Shown here: one piece after another, positions 1 through 14,400 of the stretch
Layout of the letters: every line of letters starts with the position of its first letter
Numbering within the stretch: the first letter of the stretch is position 1
Source: Promerops cafer
Lineage: Eukaryota > Chordata > Aves > Passeriformes > Nectariniidae
Reading direction: 5' to 3'
Length of the DNA: 64,000 nt
Assembly: GCA_013398275.1 (NCBI GenBank)
Contig: VZSE01010145.1
Span: forward strand, 62,001-126,000
Notes under the pieces: model-generated
What the model was told of the DNA's origin: nothing
The model's input: the letters and a program-made list of their open reading frames with translations, nothing else
Databases searched by the model: none
Made by a program: the position numbers and the translations under genes

Positions 1-3000
1 ATGCACAATTTGTAGTGGAGTTTTACAAGAGATGCTCGCAAGGCCCCAGTGGCAAACAAAATCTCTGAGTGGATGGCAGGGGTCATGCAAAACAAATGGA
101 AAACACTGTAATTCTCAATTTCCAGGGCCACTATGACTACAAAACTTTAAAAAAAAAAAAAGGAAAAATAAAAAGAGTTCAACCCTTACATGGACAGCAC
201 TCTACTGTCATGAATCCTGAAAACAGAAATAACTGTCACTTGCATTTAATAGTATGAGGGCAACAAGAAAAAAATGAATACTAATATTAAGTAGGCAGCT
301 CATCCTAAGCTCATTAGAAATGGCTTCCAAGTCTGCCAAGAGAATTTTAAGAAATTATGCCATTACTATCCCTTCTGCCCCTCCTCCTGCCCTACCAAAG
401 CAAGGATGGTCAAGGGGCTGTGTTTTACTGTTGCTGTATAAATCCAGTGGTATCAGTTCTGCTGCCAAGGGAGGTGAAGCTTCGCTGAAGCTGCCAGATG
501 CAATAGTAAGATACTTTCTGCTTCAGCAGCCTTGAAGATTTTGAAGAAAGGCAGCAAATAGCTGGGGGCAGCAACTTTCTTAAATTTCTACCACATTCTG
601 AGACTCAGATTCTGACTGTGCATGAGATGGCAGCTGCTTAGTCAAAAGCTTCCCCAGGAAACCCAGAAATGTGAGAACGCAGCCTGCATCTGCTGCCATT
701 CTCAGAGCACACACTACTGCCTGAACCCCTGGAGAGTAACAGGAAAAAAAGGATATACAAGAAGCTTTTGCTTCCTCTCCAGTGAGGATGATATGCCTGG
801 ACATCAGAGAACAAATTACGGAGGGAGGAGACAGAGCAGGTCTCTAATCTCTCAGGTCACAAAGTCTGCGGTGGTGTGAGTATAGGGCTTGGACTTACAC
901 AGAGGTTGGCAAGTTCATGGCTCCATTGATTCTCCACAACTGAAACCAGCCAGAGGCTGGATAAGCCGTGCACCAAAGTTAGGACTTGGTGTGCTGGGAG
1001 CAGTATGGAAGCAGTAAGGAATGGTTTTGTGGGAAATAAACTAACAAAAAAAGAAGAGCTGAATAGAAGTAGCAGCAATTACAGGGCTATCATAAAAAGC
1101 ACTTGGATTCAACTCAGCAATCTTTTTCTGCTCCTGCCATCACTAATTTATAGTCCTACACTGCAAATACATGCAATGTGAAGACTGCCATCCCATCATG
1201 ACCTCTGAACAGTTATGAGAGACACCTTGAGCCCCTAAACCATATTCAGATTTTCTGTAATGACTCAGTTGCAAACGGAGGGATTAACAACCGCCTCAGT
1301 GGTCCTTCAGGCTCAGGAAGGGACACTTGCCAGTGACTCAATCTCTGGAAAATCTTTATCATCATTAATAACAGCAGGAGAGGAGTATCCAAAACTGTGT
1401 TGTGCTGGATTTTTTATTTTTAGGTTGGGTACACAAAGTATTCTTGTATGGATGCCAACAGTAGTGGATCACGACTCAGGTTGTCATGAGACCACCTCAG
1501 AGAGCCTGTGGCTCTGGGAGAGAAGTAAACCCCACATTCCTTGCCCTGGGTGAATCCCTTAGATACCTCTTGAGTGCCCAGTCGACATTTCAACAAAGGT
1601 ATTTACAGCCATTCACAAGAGCACACTATACCTTTGGAATTTTTGTTTAGTTTTGTGTCTGTTACCTTGCAGCTCATGCTTGCCCGTTTCCCACAGCACT
1701 TGACGCAAAAAGCTTTTTCTTCACAATTAAAAGGAGAGCATCTTCCACATATCCCTGGAGCTGGGACTGTCAGAAACTGTGCAGCCTGGGGTAGCACACA
1801 GACCCTGAGCTAATGAAGCATTTAAGCACATCCTTAACTAAATTTAAGCAGAGTAGTAGTACCACTGTAACTCCAACTGGCAATTCCCCATTGTTTCTAG
1901 ATAACCCATCAATGCTCCAAAACTGACTGTGCTGCAAAGACACAGGATTTGATCCAGAAATAGCATGTGTCCTGAAATGTTTGGCTCCAAAATTGTGTAA
2001 GTTTCTGAAGAGAAGTGCGAATCGAGAGAGAGAGAGGATTCTTAAGGTTTTCAAGCAGCTAGAGGCTTTGCCTCGGGGTACATTTTGTGACCAGGCTATT
2101 TAGTAGCACTAACGTTCAGCTATTTGTGTTCAAGATACAAATCACTTGGCTGTCTGCACTGAGTGGAGAGACAGCAACCTGTCAATGGCAGAGCAGCTGC
2201 ACCACTCCAAGCAGACAGATGGCGAGGATGCAGCTGAATTCTTTCCTCTCTTTATTTCCCTCCTATCATCTTATTTTATCCAACCCCCCTCTCCCCCCCC
2301 ACTTCTTTTGGCAGGAGGGAAGGAGATCTACTTGGACCTCAGTGTTCTTAAAGAGCAAATGATGTTTTTGATCCAATTACTTCCTGAGTCCCTGTAGTAG
2401 CAATCTGTCCTCACCCCAGACAGAAAGCAACTGCTGCTGCACCGCTGGTCTGGCACCAGCAGCGCTGGCAGATGAATGGCAGGCAGGTGTGATGTAGGTT
2501 TGGCTCATGAGCTGCAAAGAAATCAAGGAAGAAATCCCTGCCTGTTGCAGAGGGGAGTGATTTGGAAGCTGTTCCTGCAGAGTGGCTTGTGGTTTAATCA
2601 GAGCCTAATGGACAAGTCCACTAATTCTTGGATCGTGCCAGTTGGCACTGGGCATTTACTGGAGGACTGAAGGAGGCTCTCAGATCCTCATGGCATCTAG
2701 CTGCCATGGCTGTCGGCACATTAACACAAATGCCTCAGGATCATCTTGAGGACAAGACTGGTATTGGATGAATTAAAGAGAAATAACCTTACCACAAAAA
2801 GAAGGTAATAAAAGCAACCCCAATTCATCAATATAAAGAACAACGTAAGACTTCTTCCCCATTCTCCTAAGTTATCTTGGACCACCCAACAGGTTGCCAG
2901 CTTGGCTGAAGTTCTACACAACTTCAGGCTTTTTAAAATAAAACCCTTTTCAGTCTGGGTGGTGGTGTTATCTGCTTCTCCATTTTCATTTGCCAGGTTG

Positions 3001-6000
3001 GCCTCAGAGACTTTCACTGTCATGTTGTCATTCCTACCAAAATTTCCAAGACCACTGAAGTCTTCACACACAAATGGATGGATGAGTTTGTTCCCAGCAA
3101 AGGAAGAGTTATGACCTCCTGAGAGAACACAGGCCTCCTGCTACTAACATGGCACTCTGTGAGCTTTGTGAGCCTGTGCGAAGGCACACGGACAAAAAAG
3201 AGACTCAGCCTAAGCATCAGCCTCTCACTAGGCAAAATACAGGAAAAGAGCTGATAGAAAAACAATACCATTTGGAGAGGAATGTAAAGGTGAACATTTT
3301 GCAGACTAACACATTATCCAAGCTCACAGGAACCCTCCAGCTCTGCCACAACAGTTAAATGGATTTATTTACACCAGTCTAAGCTTCTGCTTAGACATTG
3401 TCACCCTGTGTGAACAGATCCCTTAGTGGGTGCAAGCAGGAAGGTTAAAGCAGTCAGCAGCCTGGGGATCCCTCCGGCCTGGCCAGAAGCAGAGCGGCCA
3501 CAGCAGAACTAAAACAGCCACCCTCACTGAAGCATCTATCGACGGGTTAACCTGAGCTTTTTGATTTTACCTCAACTGGCTCTGTTCTGCTACGCAGACA
3601 CACACAGGACTAACTGCTGGCAAAGGGGCACTGCTGGCAAGCAGCCAAGGCAAAAGGGCCTCTCCATATTTTAACTGGAAGCAGTAGTTTGCAAAATCGA
3701 TGGCAGTGCAGCACCTTTGCTGCGCTGTATCTGAGTCGTCCATCAAAAGCCTCGATGCAAGTTTCTGATGGGGCAAGAAGAACACAAACCTATGAACTTT
3801 TTAAGCACTAGTTCCGCTGCGCTGTTGCAAGCCCTGTGCAAATAGCAGAAGTCATTTAAAACCTGAACAAAACTGCTTCTTCAACAACAGGTGATACAGT
3901 TGAGGAGTTTTTAAGCTTCCATGAAAACAGAGGAAACACTAGAGATCCAATATGACAAGTAACTGAAGAACAACACGATTTAGATTTTAGATTCAGTGGC
4001 ACAACCCAACCAGAAGATTTTGCTACGAAACCAAACTCTGGAAAATCTTTGCAAATTACAATAGCAAAAATTAGGTGATAACTGAAGAGGAGGAAGAATC
4101 TGGGCATCAAAGCGTACTGGGGAGCTTGTTGAATCTGTGATGGTAAGAGCTCTAACCTTCACAAAATGCTATTGCCTAATCTCTGTTCAATGAGAGTGCA
4201 CTGTTTCTCCACTGCTTCCCAGCAGGTCAGAGAACAATGCTGAGAAGCTGCCAAGGGTCCAGGCAAAGCAAACTAAGAGGGGAAACCCCCCAAAAATTAA
4301 CCCCAAACCTGAAAGATGCTCAAAAGCCTGCACAAACCTAAGCACCATTTCTTAGACTTTTAATTCAGGGAAAACTCTCTCTGACCTTCAAGGGCAATCA
4401 CACCTCAGTAAAAATTAACTGCAAGTCAGGCAATTCTTCCCCCAGGCTTTCTTGAGCAGGCTTCTAAGCATTCACTAAATAACATAAAAGTAGCTGTATT
4501 GAAAGATTTAGAATTCTCGGGGGTTTTTTGCATTATTCTCAAACTGCAGAACCTCAGTCACAGACTCACAGACCAAAATCCAACAGAGGCAGATGCTGTG
4601 GGAAGGTAGCACAGGAAAAGATAATTAAGCATTAAGCAAAAAGAGAAGCACGTGTTCTCCCAGGATACATTCTAGGCACAATCATTTATGGGTAACCAAA
4701 GAACAGTCAAAGCGTTTCCACAAAATCTTGCAGCAGGAAGCCAGATGACTCAAAAACAAACCTCAAAACTCCTATATCCCTTCATTTTCAAACAACGAGC
4801 GAAAAAAAAAGACAAGATGTCACAAAAGGCTGGTGGGCTCCATTTATACCATGCTGAGTCAGCATCTCACTAAATACCAAAGACATCACTGAGATGATGA
4901 TAAGGCAGCAGTTCCCAAGGAAAGATGGGCCAGATCCTTGGTGCTGCATTCTCCACACAGGGTCAATGCAGCTTTTTTTACTCCTCAGCAGCACTTTGCT
5001 TAAAGGTAATTAAAAAATTAGTTCCCTGCCTCAAAATTAATTCTGAAGCCTCGGAACAAGCTGAAAGACTACTATGAATACTGTATGACCGCTATTAAAT
5101 CCTGTGTTTTCCTTCCATTTGTTTAGTCTGTATACACACCAGAAATACCCTGATTTGGCAGAAATATTGATGGGATGATGTTTGTTAGCTCTCACCTGCT
5201 AAGTAAAGGGCAGGAGAAGGGAGACAATCTTTCTAAGAGGATACATTTCTGTCATGACAGTGATGCTCAAGGAAAAGGAAAAAAAAAAAAACAAACAGAA
5301 GGAGCCCTCAAAAGTGAAAGACAAAATCAAAGTGAAGGGAACATACCCTTCCTCCCAGCCCTCCAAGTCCATTTTCTTCAGGGATGGAGCAGTCTGTAGG
5401 CAGGCCTTCAAAAGCTGATTTAATATGCTGCCTATCTAATGTGGTAGGATTTGACCAGACATCTTCAAGTTTTGCTAAAGAAAAAAGTGCAAGCGCCCCT
5501 CTTGCCCTGCCTGTCCTACTACAGTAACAGAAACAGGTTGAGCTGGATCTGGCATGATATTAAAAAAAATCCAATAGAATCAAAGAAGGGTATAAGTGCA
5601 CTTTATTTCCCTTCACAGTCATTTTTGAGCCTTGAAAACTTGGGTCAATCCCTCTTACAGGTATTTATTTCTAAGCTTTACCAAATTTGACTTCCACCTT
5701 GGGACAAAGCTGAGAAAAAGGATGCAGATAAAGGCTTGAAGAGAATGTGAAATCACCTGCAAAATGAGGGACTAATACAGATGCCTTTGTGCTCATGGAA
5801 AACATACAAAGAAATGTGACAGGGGAGAGATGCTGCCAGGGAGCCGAGAAAAGCCAGCTAACAGGAGACTGCAGGAAGCAGCAGGCAAATACACCAGAGG
5901 GAGTCAAGGATCTTTGATTCAGTAAAAAGCTCTGTTTATTTCTGTTTGAGCACAGGTATTCTCTGTGGAACCAGAGGACCTCCAGGGTTGGTATTCCCAT

Positions 6001-7463
6001 AAGAGAAAGGCTCTTCCCCCAAGATGGCATTAGCCAGACTGGCTTCAGGCCCAAACACAAAGGCATTTTGGTGGCTGAACCAGAAATAACTGAAACAAAG
6101 GCCAGATTTCTGTTCTCCACCAAAGGTGGTGGGTTGAACTGCTGAGTTTTTAAACTGCTTTAGCTTCATGCTAAGCACTGCTAAGCTTCAAGCTTCAGAA
6201 GACCGGGGTTTTCTTGGAAATCCTTTCTGTCCTTGTTTCCTGATGCCACCGTCCCCCACTGCACGACCTTGCTGGGACAAGGTCACAGCTGCATCCAGCT
6301 GGGCCATGCCAGTATCTATCTTTCACTGAGGTACCAGAGAGCTGCACTGCACTTCACTTAGGTGAGGTACAGCAGGGCTGGCCCATCTGCATCCTTCCCT
6401 AGGTTATTCCATGCATAAAGGAGGTAGTAAATATTTCCCTTGTATTTCTTCAGGCTTGCTCTTTGCTCTTACATTTAGTACAAAGTAAAAGCCTCCAACA
6501 TGACCAAGTACCTTAATTCACATTACTTTATCTTTTAGGCTGTTGCACAGTTCCATTCATTAAAATGGGCAGCAGACAAACATAACCCCAGAGAGTAATA
6601 GGTTTACCGTAGTAATTTACAGTTCTTACATGAAGGAAACTGAAACATAATCAGAGAGGGTGGGGAAGAAGGAGGGATGGGAAGCAGGACACTGCCAAGA
6701 CATGGCTGTCAGTGCTGCAGGATTCAGCTACAGCACAAGATAGCACTGTCAGCATGGAAAAGCTCCAAGGAGAGGGCACACGGTGCTGCTGTACCTAAAA
6801 ACTCAGTACTGAATAATCGACACCTTTGGCTATTCTAAATGCACAGGCACTGCTCAACTTCTCCGCACTCACTGATTTCTTGCCCTTGTGCTCCTCCAGA
6901 ATTCACCCAGGTCTGCAACAGAACAGTGCAAGCCCCGGTCCATCGCACCCCCTTAGCAGCTACAAAGCAAGACATGGACACTAAGATCTGTTTGCATCGG
7001 GGCTGGAGTCACTATTCCCAGACACGTCCTGTCACCATCCAAAGAGCCACAATCCATTTAACTTCCTCACAGTAAGCCAAAACCATCACAAATTAAGAAC
7101 AAAACTGAATTGGTCTGAGCAGGATCTGCAGCACTCACATCCTAAAGACTTCTGTTCCCAAGGTAGGAAGATAAGGGCTTTGCTGTAGTCAGCAAAAGAA
7201 AGTGTTTTTAAAGCATAATCCAAGCAAGTGTCTCTTAAACAACTTCAAATATCCCCTATGACTTTGCAAATCCTGACCAAGGGCACCATCTTGCAGCACT
7301 CTATTCCAGCACAGCACACTGTGCTGCTTAGTGGTATGAACTGTCTTAAAATTACACTAAATCCACTGTTTTTTCCTGTTCTTTATCAGCTTAAATCTGC
7401 TCCACTGCTGTCTCTTTCATAAAGGCAGGCAGGAGATTGTGCATCACAGCAGATGCAGGAGTT

Positions 7464-7558
7464 AAAAAAACAACAACAACAACAACAACAACAACCAAAA
7501 AAAACACAAACAAACAAAAAAAAAAACCAAAAAAAACCCAAAAAAAACCCAATATGGG
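7464..7558. repeat. AAC microsatellite followed by an A/C-rich low-complexity tract
   Basis: About eight CAA units are followed by A-rich sequence broken by CC and CCC, up to about 7558. Frames read through it give polyglutamine or polycysteine/phenylalanine artefacts, so they were not called as genes. Confidence 0.9.
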
Positions 7559-10471
7559 AGAACCAAAGCAAAGGCTTTCATTTGCTTATATCTGGGATCT
7601 TTGAATGCATGCATGGAGCTCTGCAGCCAGCCAAAGCAGTAGCACTGACTGCCTAAGTTCCCTCATGCCCCTCCAGGAGGTCTTCTAATCACTGTGGCCA
7701 TCCCAAACCACAACCCGCCTCCAGACTATATGGGATCCCATAAGGAGTTGGGTCATACCCAAATATCAGATCACTGCCCCATGTTATGTATGTATTGTTC
7801 AGTAGGGCTTGTGGATAGAAAGCCATTCTGAGCTCTTCAAGGCTCTACCACGTTTTGCAAAACTCATATGGATTGAACAGGAATCCCAACAGATGTGGCA
7901 GCTATTCCACTGGCCTTCACAGCTATGCAGCATTCTCCACATTCCTTTTAACAGCATGAAGCAAGGAGCATCCAAGGGTATGTCCTAGAGTTTAAAGCTG
8001 CATCCAACCTTCCCAGCAGCTGATGGGATCACCGCAGAGAGGCCATCCAGGGTCTGGCTGGACATGCCTTCTCCTAGCTGAAAAGAATGGCAAGCCTCAT
8101 AAACATTTTCCACCAGCTGTGTCAGAAGAAGAAATACATCATCTAGATACATAATGTGTGGTTCTGGGAGGCATATTCCACTTAATTCCCCAAACAAGGT
8201 TACACCAGGCCCTAGGGAGGACACACTGCACACCCAACAGAGCAGTGGCTGCTGGTTTAAGAGTAGTGCTCCGCTATCGTGCTCAGTAACTAATTGTTAC
8301 TATAAGCCCAAGTCATACCTATGCAGACAACAGTGGGTATTCCTTTTAAAGGGAAATTAGAAGGTAAAATTTATTTACCTGATAATTGCCAAATCAAATC
8401 AGTTTTCTGGTGTTTCTCTAGATCATAGTTTAAAAAAAAGGAAAAGAAAGTGGCCCTCAACTCTTCCTGGAGAGAGCCGTAACAGAGTATTTTACGGAAA
8501 GAAAAATTAATATAATGTTGAAAGGAAAACCAGCAGTACTGGCTTTCGTAGGGGCTGGATGAGCACATGCAAGCTGGGAAGTCGCTTAACTTCTCTCAAC
8601 TTTCTGACTTCCTTTGCAACCAAGACAACGAAATCTCAGAATTTCTCTTCTTCTAAATCTTCACTACAAATGGATGATGCAGGAAGTGAAAACCTTATTC
8701 CAAGTCACCAGATGAGGAACTTTTGTGACTCAAGTTATACTTAATTAAAAGAGGCTCATCTTTAAACCAGTTTTGTAAATGCTTGTCCATGTATTATTAC
8801 CTGCCTGCCCTTCAATAAACCATTCATGCTGAAGACAGACAAACTGCCTCCAATGTTTAAAGCAGCCACTATGAATCAGAACAAACATACTCCTCCCTAT
8901 CTAGCAACAACATACCATCTTGGAGCCCTTATAACTCTACCATATTATAACTTCTGCAGGAAGAGCATGTCTAATTTATATAAACTCTTAGTTTATTGTG
9001 GGATACAAGAAGTTTAGTGGAGGAAAGATTGCCTGTTACAACATCAAATCACCCAGGAGACATAGGTTATCACACATTGTACTTCTCAGCGGTCTGATCA
9101 GACTTTTCATGAACCAACCCACCTCCTATCTGAGGAGAGAAACAGAACAATATCACGACTGTGCAGCAACACCGTAACACCCAGAGCTGCACAACCCTCT
9201 GAAACGGCTCTTCACATTTTAGCATCAAGTTGTGGCTATTACTGGGTTCGGCAAAGGAAGAGGCAACTATTGCCCAAGACTATCTGTTAGGGTTTTTTTG
9301 CCAGTAATGGCTGAAACTTAAAACAGAAAAACACCCCAGGCTTGTTGCTTTTCAGCTTTTCATTAAGGGGAGAATTCAGCATGGGTCCAAGGACATAAAT
9401 TAACAAAGTCAATACAAACCAAGTAATATTTCTAGCCCAGCCTACTGTGCTCGCCACTGGAACACCTGCCATCACTTGCCTCCTTCCATATTCCCTCACT
9501 ACATGTTCAGAATAGAATTCAAGATGCTCCAGCATTTGTTCCACAGAACAGCAGCAGACATGCCAGCTGCCAGCAAATGCTCACGTATTTCCTGGATCAC
9601 AGGCTAAAGATGGAATGAGACCTATTAATTCATCCATACAAATCCAAGCTACAAGGGAATGACTGCCCTTCCAGCGGACTACAGAGGGGGGCTTAGCAGT
9701 CAGCTCCTAACAGAGGAGCTGACCTGGCAGACTAAAGAGCTTTGTTTCCAAAACCTCCACCCTAATCCCCAGGCACAGCTCAGCCAGGGAAGATGTGACT
9801 CCAAATGACCAGCCATGCAGAACATTTTTCCCAGCTCTATGTGAGTGTTACACAGCACCACACAACGTTACAACCATTTTTCATGGAAGATGACTTAGCT
9901 TCATTGCAAGCAGCTTTTCTTGATCTTCAAAGCACCTTCTCTTTTGCAGGCCATTATGTCTAATCACACCCTCTTGCAAAGGCCAAGAGATTATGTTTCT
10001 TGAGTAATCACACCTGAAATCAATGAAGTCTTTGCTTCTCACATAATCTATAGTAAGTATTTTTAATCATTCCTCAGAAATCAGTCACTTTGCTCTCCTA
10101 ATCAGCTCTTTCCGCTCCCTCAGAAACTTTCCAAGGGCAAGTACCTTACAGTTATGCCAGGGAGCCAAATGCATCCCCACTGCATATGTAAAGCCTGTTA
10201 TTCTTCTATTCATAACTGGGATACCATGGACCACTGCGCTGTCCGTACTACTGCTGCACTGCAGCAGCCACAGCCAAGCACAGGCCCTTGATTTCTTCCA
10301 GCCCTGGGACCGCAGGTGCTCTTTCACACCCAACTCACACATTAACCTACCAATCTTTTTGTTTTCTCTTTCCAACCCTCAGTCCCCTCAAACTGGTCTA
10401 TCTGCACAGGGACGGTTTATTGCCAATAACTGCAGGCACCCGAGTTGGACACATGAAAAGGTGAAACTCAC

Positions 10472-10553
10472 CAATCTCTTCTGATGCCTTTCGTGGTCGC
10501 TTTCACATTCCTTCCCCAGTTGCCATCATCCTGGCTTCTCCATCTCACTACTC
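10472..10553 (-). other. Candidate internal exon of an unidentified minus-strand transcript (82 bp)
   Basis: On the minus strand a pyrimidine-containing acceptor (tttctgctcag) is followed by 82 bases and a strong donor (GATTG before GTGAGT). One of the three frames is open throughout; the other two contain stops. The open frame resembles no protein family I know. The segment lies about 3 kb downstream of the minus-strand donor at the 13.6-14.4 kb CpG island, so it could be a second exon of that transcript, probably non-coding. Splice motifs alone are weak evidence, because such pairs arise by chance in 13 kb. Confidence 0.25.
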
Positions 10554-13500
10554 CTGAGCAGAAACACATTTTACTCTTGTACAGGAAATTCACCACCATG
10601 TTCCCTGAAAGAGCTGCTGCTTTGTCTGCTCGCACAAGTAACACAAAGGTACCCCTGTCATGATACCCAGTATCTTTGGGATCACAACTGTGCCCCAATC
10701 CCCTCACCAGCCTCCTAAGCAGACTGAATTTCAGCCTAAGCAACACAAAGGAGTATACCGTGGCTATCTATCTGATGGGCAGAAAGGGATTTGGACTTTA
10801 CAGTTTCTGTGAGTTTTCAAGCAGTTGCAGGGTAATGTGACAGAAAGTAAACACCTTTCATGTGAAAACATCTCAGAATAAAACTGACATCCCATTTGTT
10901 TTCAGAACCATAATCATTTAAAAAAACAATATTCAACTCAATTGTGTGAGCAGAAGAATGCCCAGCACCACTGTGTGGCTCTTTCAGTTATCTGTCTGGT
11001 TTCATTTAGCATTCTGCAGTGGTCCTACACCTTGGTTCACCGGGAAATTTTAACTGCAAATGTATTTCCAGGACGACATAAGAGAACAATATCAGAATTT
11101 TACCTCACACGATAGTTCCTCACTCTGTTCCACTGGACTCCCTTTTCCTCATTCCCATATACACAGATTTGCTGCTACTAAAAAAAAGGCTTAAACAAGA
11201 AAATTTTTACCTGCTGTTTTTTCCTTTTGAAAGAATTTCCCTCACTCTTCTGTTTAAACAAACCTAAACCACAGCTTAAATAATGCTTTAAAACTGCCTA
11301 CAGCTCCAACTTGAGACACAGAGCAGGCAAGGAATTTCTTTAACAGCAGGGAATTACAGCACTTCATTCAAATCATCCCCACACATTATTTTCCATCTTC
11401 CAAGGGCTAAATATGCACTAGCTAATTAATCACTCTCTTAGGGACACCCCAAACTCGCCGGTCTTACCCTGTGAGACCGGGGGAAAGAAAACACCTCTGA
11501 GAGAATGTGCTGCTAGACAAGCACTTGTCATTTTTTATTCTTCTTTGTGCTCAGTGTCAGTGAGTCCCGGGCCACAGATGTAGGCAGATAATCACCAGCT
11601 CTCATAATTCAACAGTTCCTTGAGAGGCTGTGACCGGGCTATTGGAGAGGCAAATTCTTCACTGACCTTTTTATGAAGACATTTATTGAGCAGTGACAAT
11701 GAACCACTTCAAAGAGAGTTAAATGATCAGAACCAGACCTAACAGTTCTCCCTGGTGCAAAGATGTTGTAGCCCACGTGTGAGACCAGCCGCTCATGTAA
11801 ATGGAGGCACAACCTCAACACAGCTCAGCGGTTTGTGCTGAGCTACATGGGATCACAACACAATCTAGAAATTACAGTGCCTTTATGGTGCAGCAAAACA
11901 TGCCCCAATTTTCACTTTAAAGAACAGCTTTTTGATTTGCAATTCTGATTTATTATCAAACACACACACAAAAGTGATACTTCAAAGGAAAATAAAGAAG
12001 TAGGCCATGTCAACAAGCATGAATGATCTGAGCCTCCAGCTCTGGACCAGTCTATCCTGCTGTAGTTAATATCCATATTTAACTCTACTGTTGAAAGAGG
12101 AAATACTATTTTTAGCCATTACCTATTACTTTTGTTCGCAGATTAAGTGCCATATACAGTTCTATTACTGTATTTACAGAGCTGTTCATCAATCCCGACT
12201 GCTTCTACATTACAAAAAAAAATAATTAAAGTAATCTTACTGGCGTGCCTTATTGTGGCTAGATTTTACAATTGCAATTCTATCTTTAATAAAAATTAAA
12301 TGGAAGTGGTAAGAGTTATGACTGCAAACCAAGGATCAGATTTTTTTTAAGTGCTCAGGGTGTGATTGTCTTATGCATTGAAGATAGAGAATCTGGCTTA
12401 CAACAGACACATTTTCCTCACTGTCAGTCAAAGCACTCTGGATATAAAAGTTTAAATACTGAAAAGAAAGACCTGAAAATCTAGCAATTAACTCTGGAGC
12501 GTAAATACAAGCTAGGAGTGTTCAAAATCTGGCTCTGTCTTGGGTGATGAGTAAGTACTTCTAGAAAGTCCTCTTACACTCTGTCTGCTCTGCAATGTCT
12601 TTTTTACTGAGTTCCACTGGGACTGTGTCTTAATTCCATATTCCTTCCCGAGTTTTCCCCTAATTGGATTATTAATAAGAAGCAGCAAGATGAAGCATTA
12701 AGTCACTCAACCAACGATGTATATTATAGATATGAAATCCCTGTCAATACATATTTCATAATACGCCACTTATCACTAGTCTACCACAGAGGAACTAGAT
12801 TTATACACTGTATTCACCTGACTCCTAGAATGAAGGTTTAGCTCTGCTTTGGCTACGGAAGAAGTTACAGACAAAGAATAATTTTGTCAGACAGTACCAC
12901 AGCTCTACATTCAGCTACGTACTAGATGACCAGTGGGTCCATTATTCTATAGCTGGCCTTATAGTGAACTATTCCTTTGATTAAAGTTGTTAGAAAGCTG
13001 CCTAATCATCACCTGATTACCATCTTTTCCTAAAAGCTAACAGGTGCAAGAGACAGAAGAAATGACTAGAATTTATTTTAAATGAAGCATCAAAATTTAG
13101 CTTTAGACATATCTTCTATTATTTATCAACGTGCTAGTAAGTACAAAACCTGATTGTTTCCTGCAATTTACCATGACTTGCTTACAAGTATGCTAGCTAG
13201 AAACGGTAAGCATTAGGAAAGCTAAACAATTTCCTTTAGCCTTCTTTTGAGGCTGTTATCTCTTATTGCTTCTGCAATATCAAAACACAGGCACACATCC
13301 AGCCTAATGCATTGCCGAAGAACGCGAAGACATCCGACCTTTACCAATGATCACTTACGAGCTGCCGAAACTAACAGCGACCGCACGCACAGACAAACTG
13401 AAAGGGACAAGCCCATCCTGCAGGAGCCATGGGAGACTGTGCACCTCAAGGTAGAAACATGCAAAATCGTTCCGCAAACGACATTTTACTCATGCATGGA

Positions 13501-13572
13501 GGTCTTACTTGCGCGAATAAAGCTTACAGCAGCTAGACCACAGGAATCACATTTACAGCCAACTCCAGTTAC

Positions 13573-14400
13573 CTGAGATCGCTATTCCAGACTGGAAGAG
13601 AAGGAGAGAAGTGTCCGCACAAACAGTGAATATTCACGCAGGGAGTAAAACCTGCGAACCCGAGCTCCAGCATTCCCAGGGACCTTCCGAAAGACTGCTG
13701 TGTCTCACCGCAGCTCACAGCCACGAACAAAGCCAGGAGCGCCCCGCGCCCACTGCTCTCCCCGAGCCCCCGGCACCGCAACCCACGTCCGCCGCGGCGA
13801 GGGCCGAGTACAGACCTACGCCCCCTTCGCCCAGCCCTCCGGGGCGAGCCCCGGGTTGATAGAGCCGGCAGCGGCATCACCCGCTTCCCCCGGACCGCAC
13901 GACCCCCACTCACCGCGCCCGACCCCGGACGGCGCCTCCGAGAGAAGAGCTGCAGGCGAGGCGACGCGAGACCCGACCCGGCAGGGCCGGGGCTGCTGAC
14001 TAGCCCCGACCACTCCCCGAGCTCCGCCCGGGGTAGCGGCTGGCGCACAATGCGGGCCGCGGCAGCCACGCCGGCGGGGCGGGGACGGGCGGGNGGGCGG
14101 AACCTGGCTGTGAACCAGGACCTCCGAACCGCGGGACCCGCTCCACCCCGCCCGGCAGCGCCGCCGGGGGCACGCCCTGGGCCCGGAGTGGGTGGCGGCG
14201 GGTCGTGTGCTACGGCCGGCCAGGCAGCGCGGGGCTTGCCGTGCAGCCCCCGGTTTGTCCTGCGGAACAAGCCCGCCCAATGGGCCCCTTCCCTGCTCCA
14301 GCCACAGAGAAACAAGGGAGTAGCGGCCAGGCACCGACACAGACACTTCGTGCCTACGAGATAGGTGCAGGTGTAGGCAGCAGCGCATTCACGCGCGTCA
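13573..14400 (-). promoter_or_regulatory. CpG island, probable promoter of a minus-strand transcript
   Basis: GC content and CpG density rise sharply between about 13.72 and 14.35 kb against an AT-rich surround. GC-box-like GGGCGG runs occur around 14071-14100. On the minus strand the island ends in a near-perfect donor, CAG before GTAACT (last exon base 13573), which suggests a first exon starting somewhere in 13.9-14.1 kb. The long frames here (248 aa on minus, about 100 aa on plus) look like the usual result of few stops in GC-rich DNA. They show no family signature, and the 248-aa one runs through an unresolved base (N at 14094). It does not contain the N-terminal catalytic motif expected of CMAS, the neighbour of ST8SIA1 in mammals. 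Confidence 0.65.

Larger units (their letters stand above)
1..13572. other. Non-coding AT-rich block with no recognisable gene
   Basis: Open frames here are short, occur on both strands and carry no domain I recognise. If the minus-strand transcript suggested by the CpG island at 13.6-14.4 kb is real, this block holds its first introns. Two minus-strand segments have acceptable splice flanks (10472-10553, and a 39-bp one at 8381-8419 ending in CAG before GTAAAT), but neither matches a known protein. An AAC/A-rich microsatellite lies at 7464-7558. Short low-complexity runs include a C-rich run near 2285-2300 and GA repeats near 2025-2037. No CR1 or LTR was recognised. Confidence 0.6.

Noticed and set aside
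5671..6123. 150-codon minus-strand frame
   Set aside because: No domain, no splice flanks of note and no sign of a promoter; frames of this size occur by chance in 64 kb.
7453..7656. Polyglutamine or polylysine-like frame
   Set aside because: It is the AAC/A-rich microsatellite read as protein.
13569..14315. 248-codon minus-strand frame in the CpG island
   Set aside because: GC-rich DNA has few stops, the frame passes through an N, and the residues are low-complexity R/G/P/A with no family similarity.
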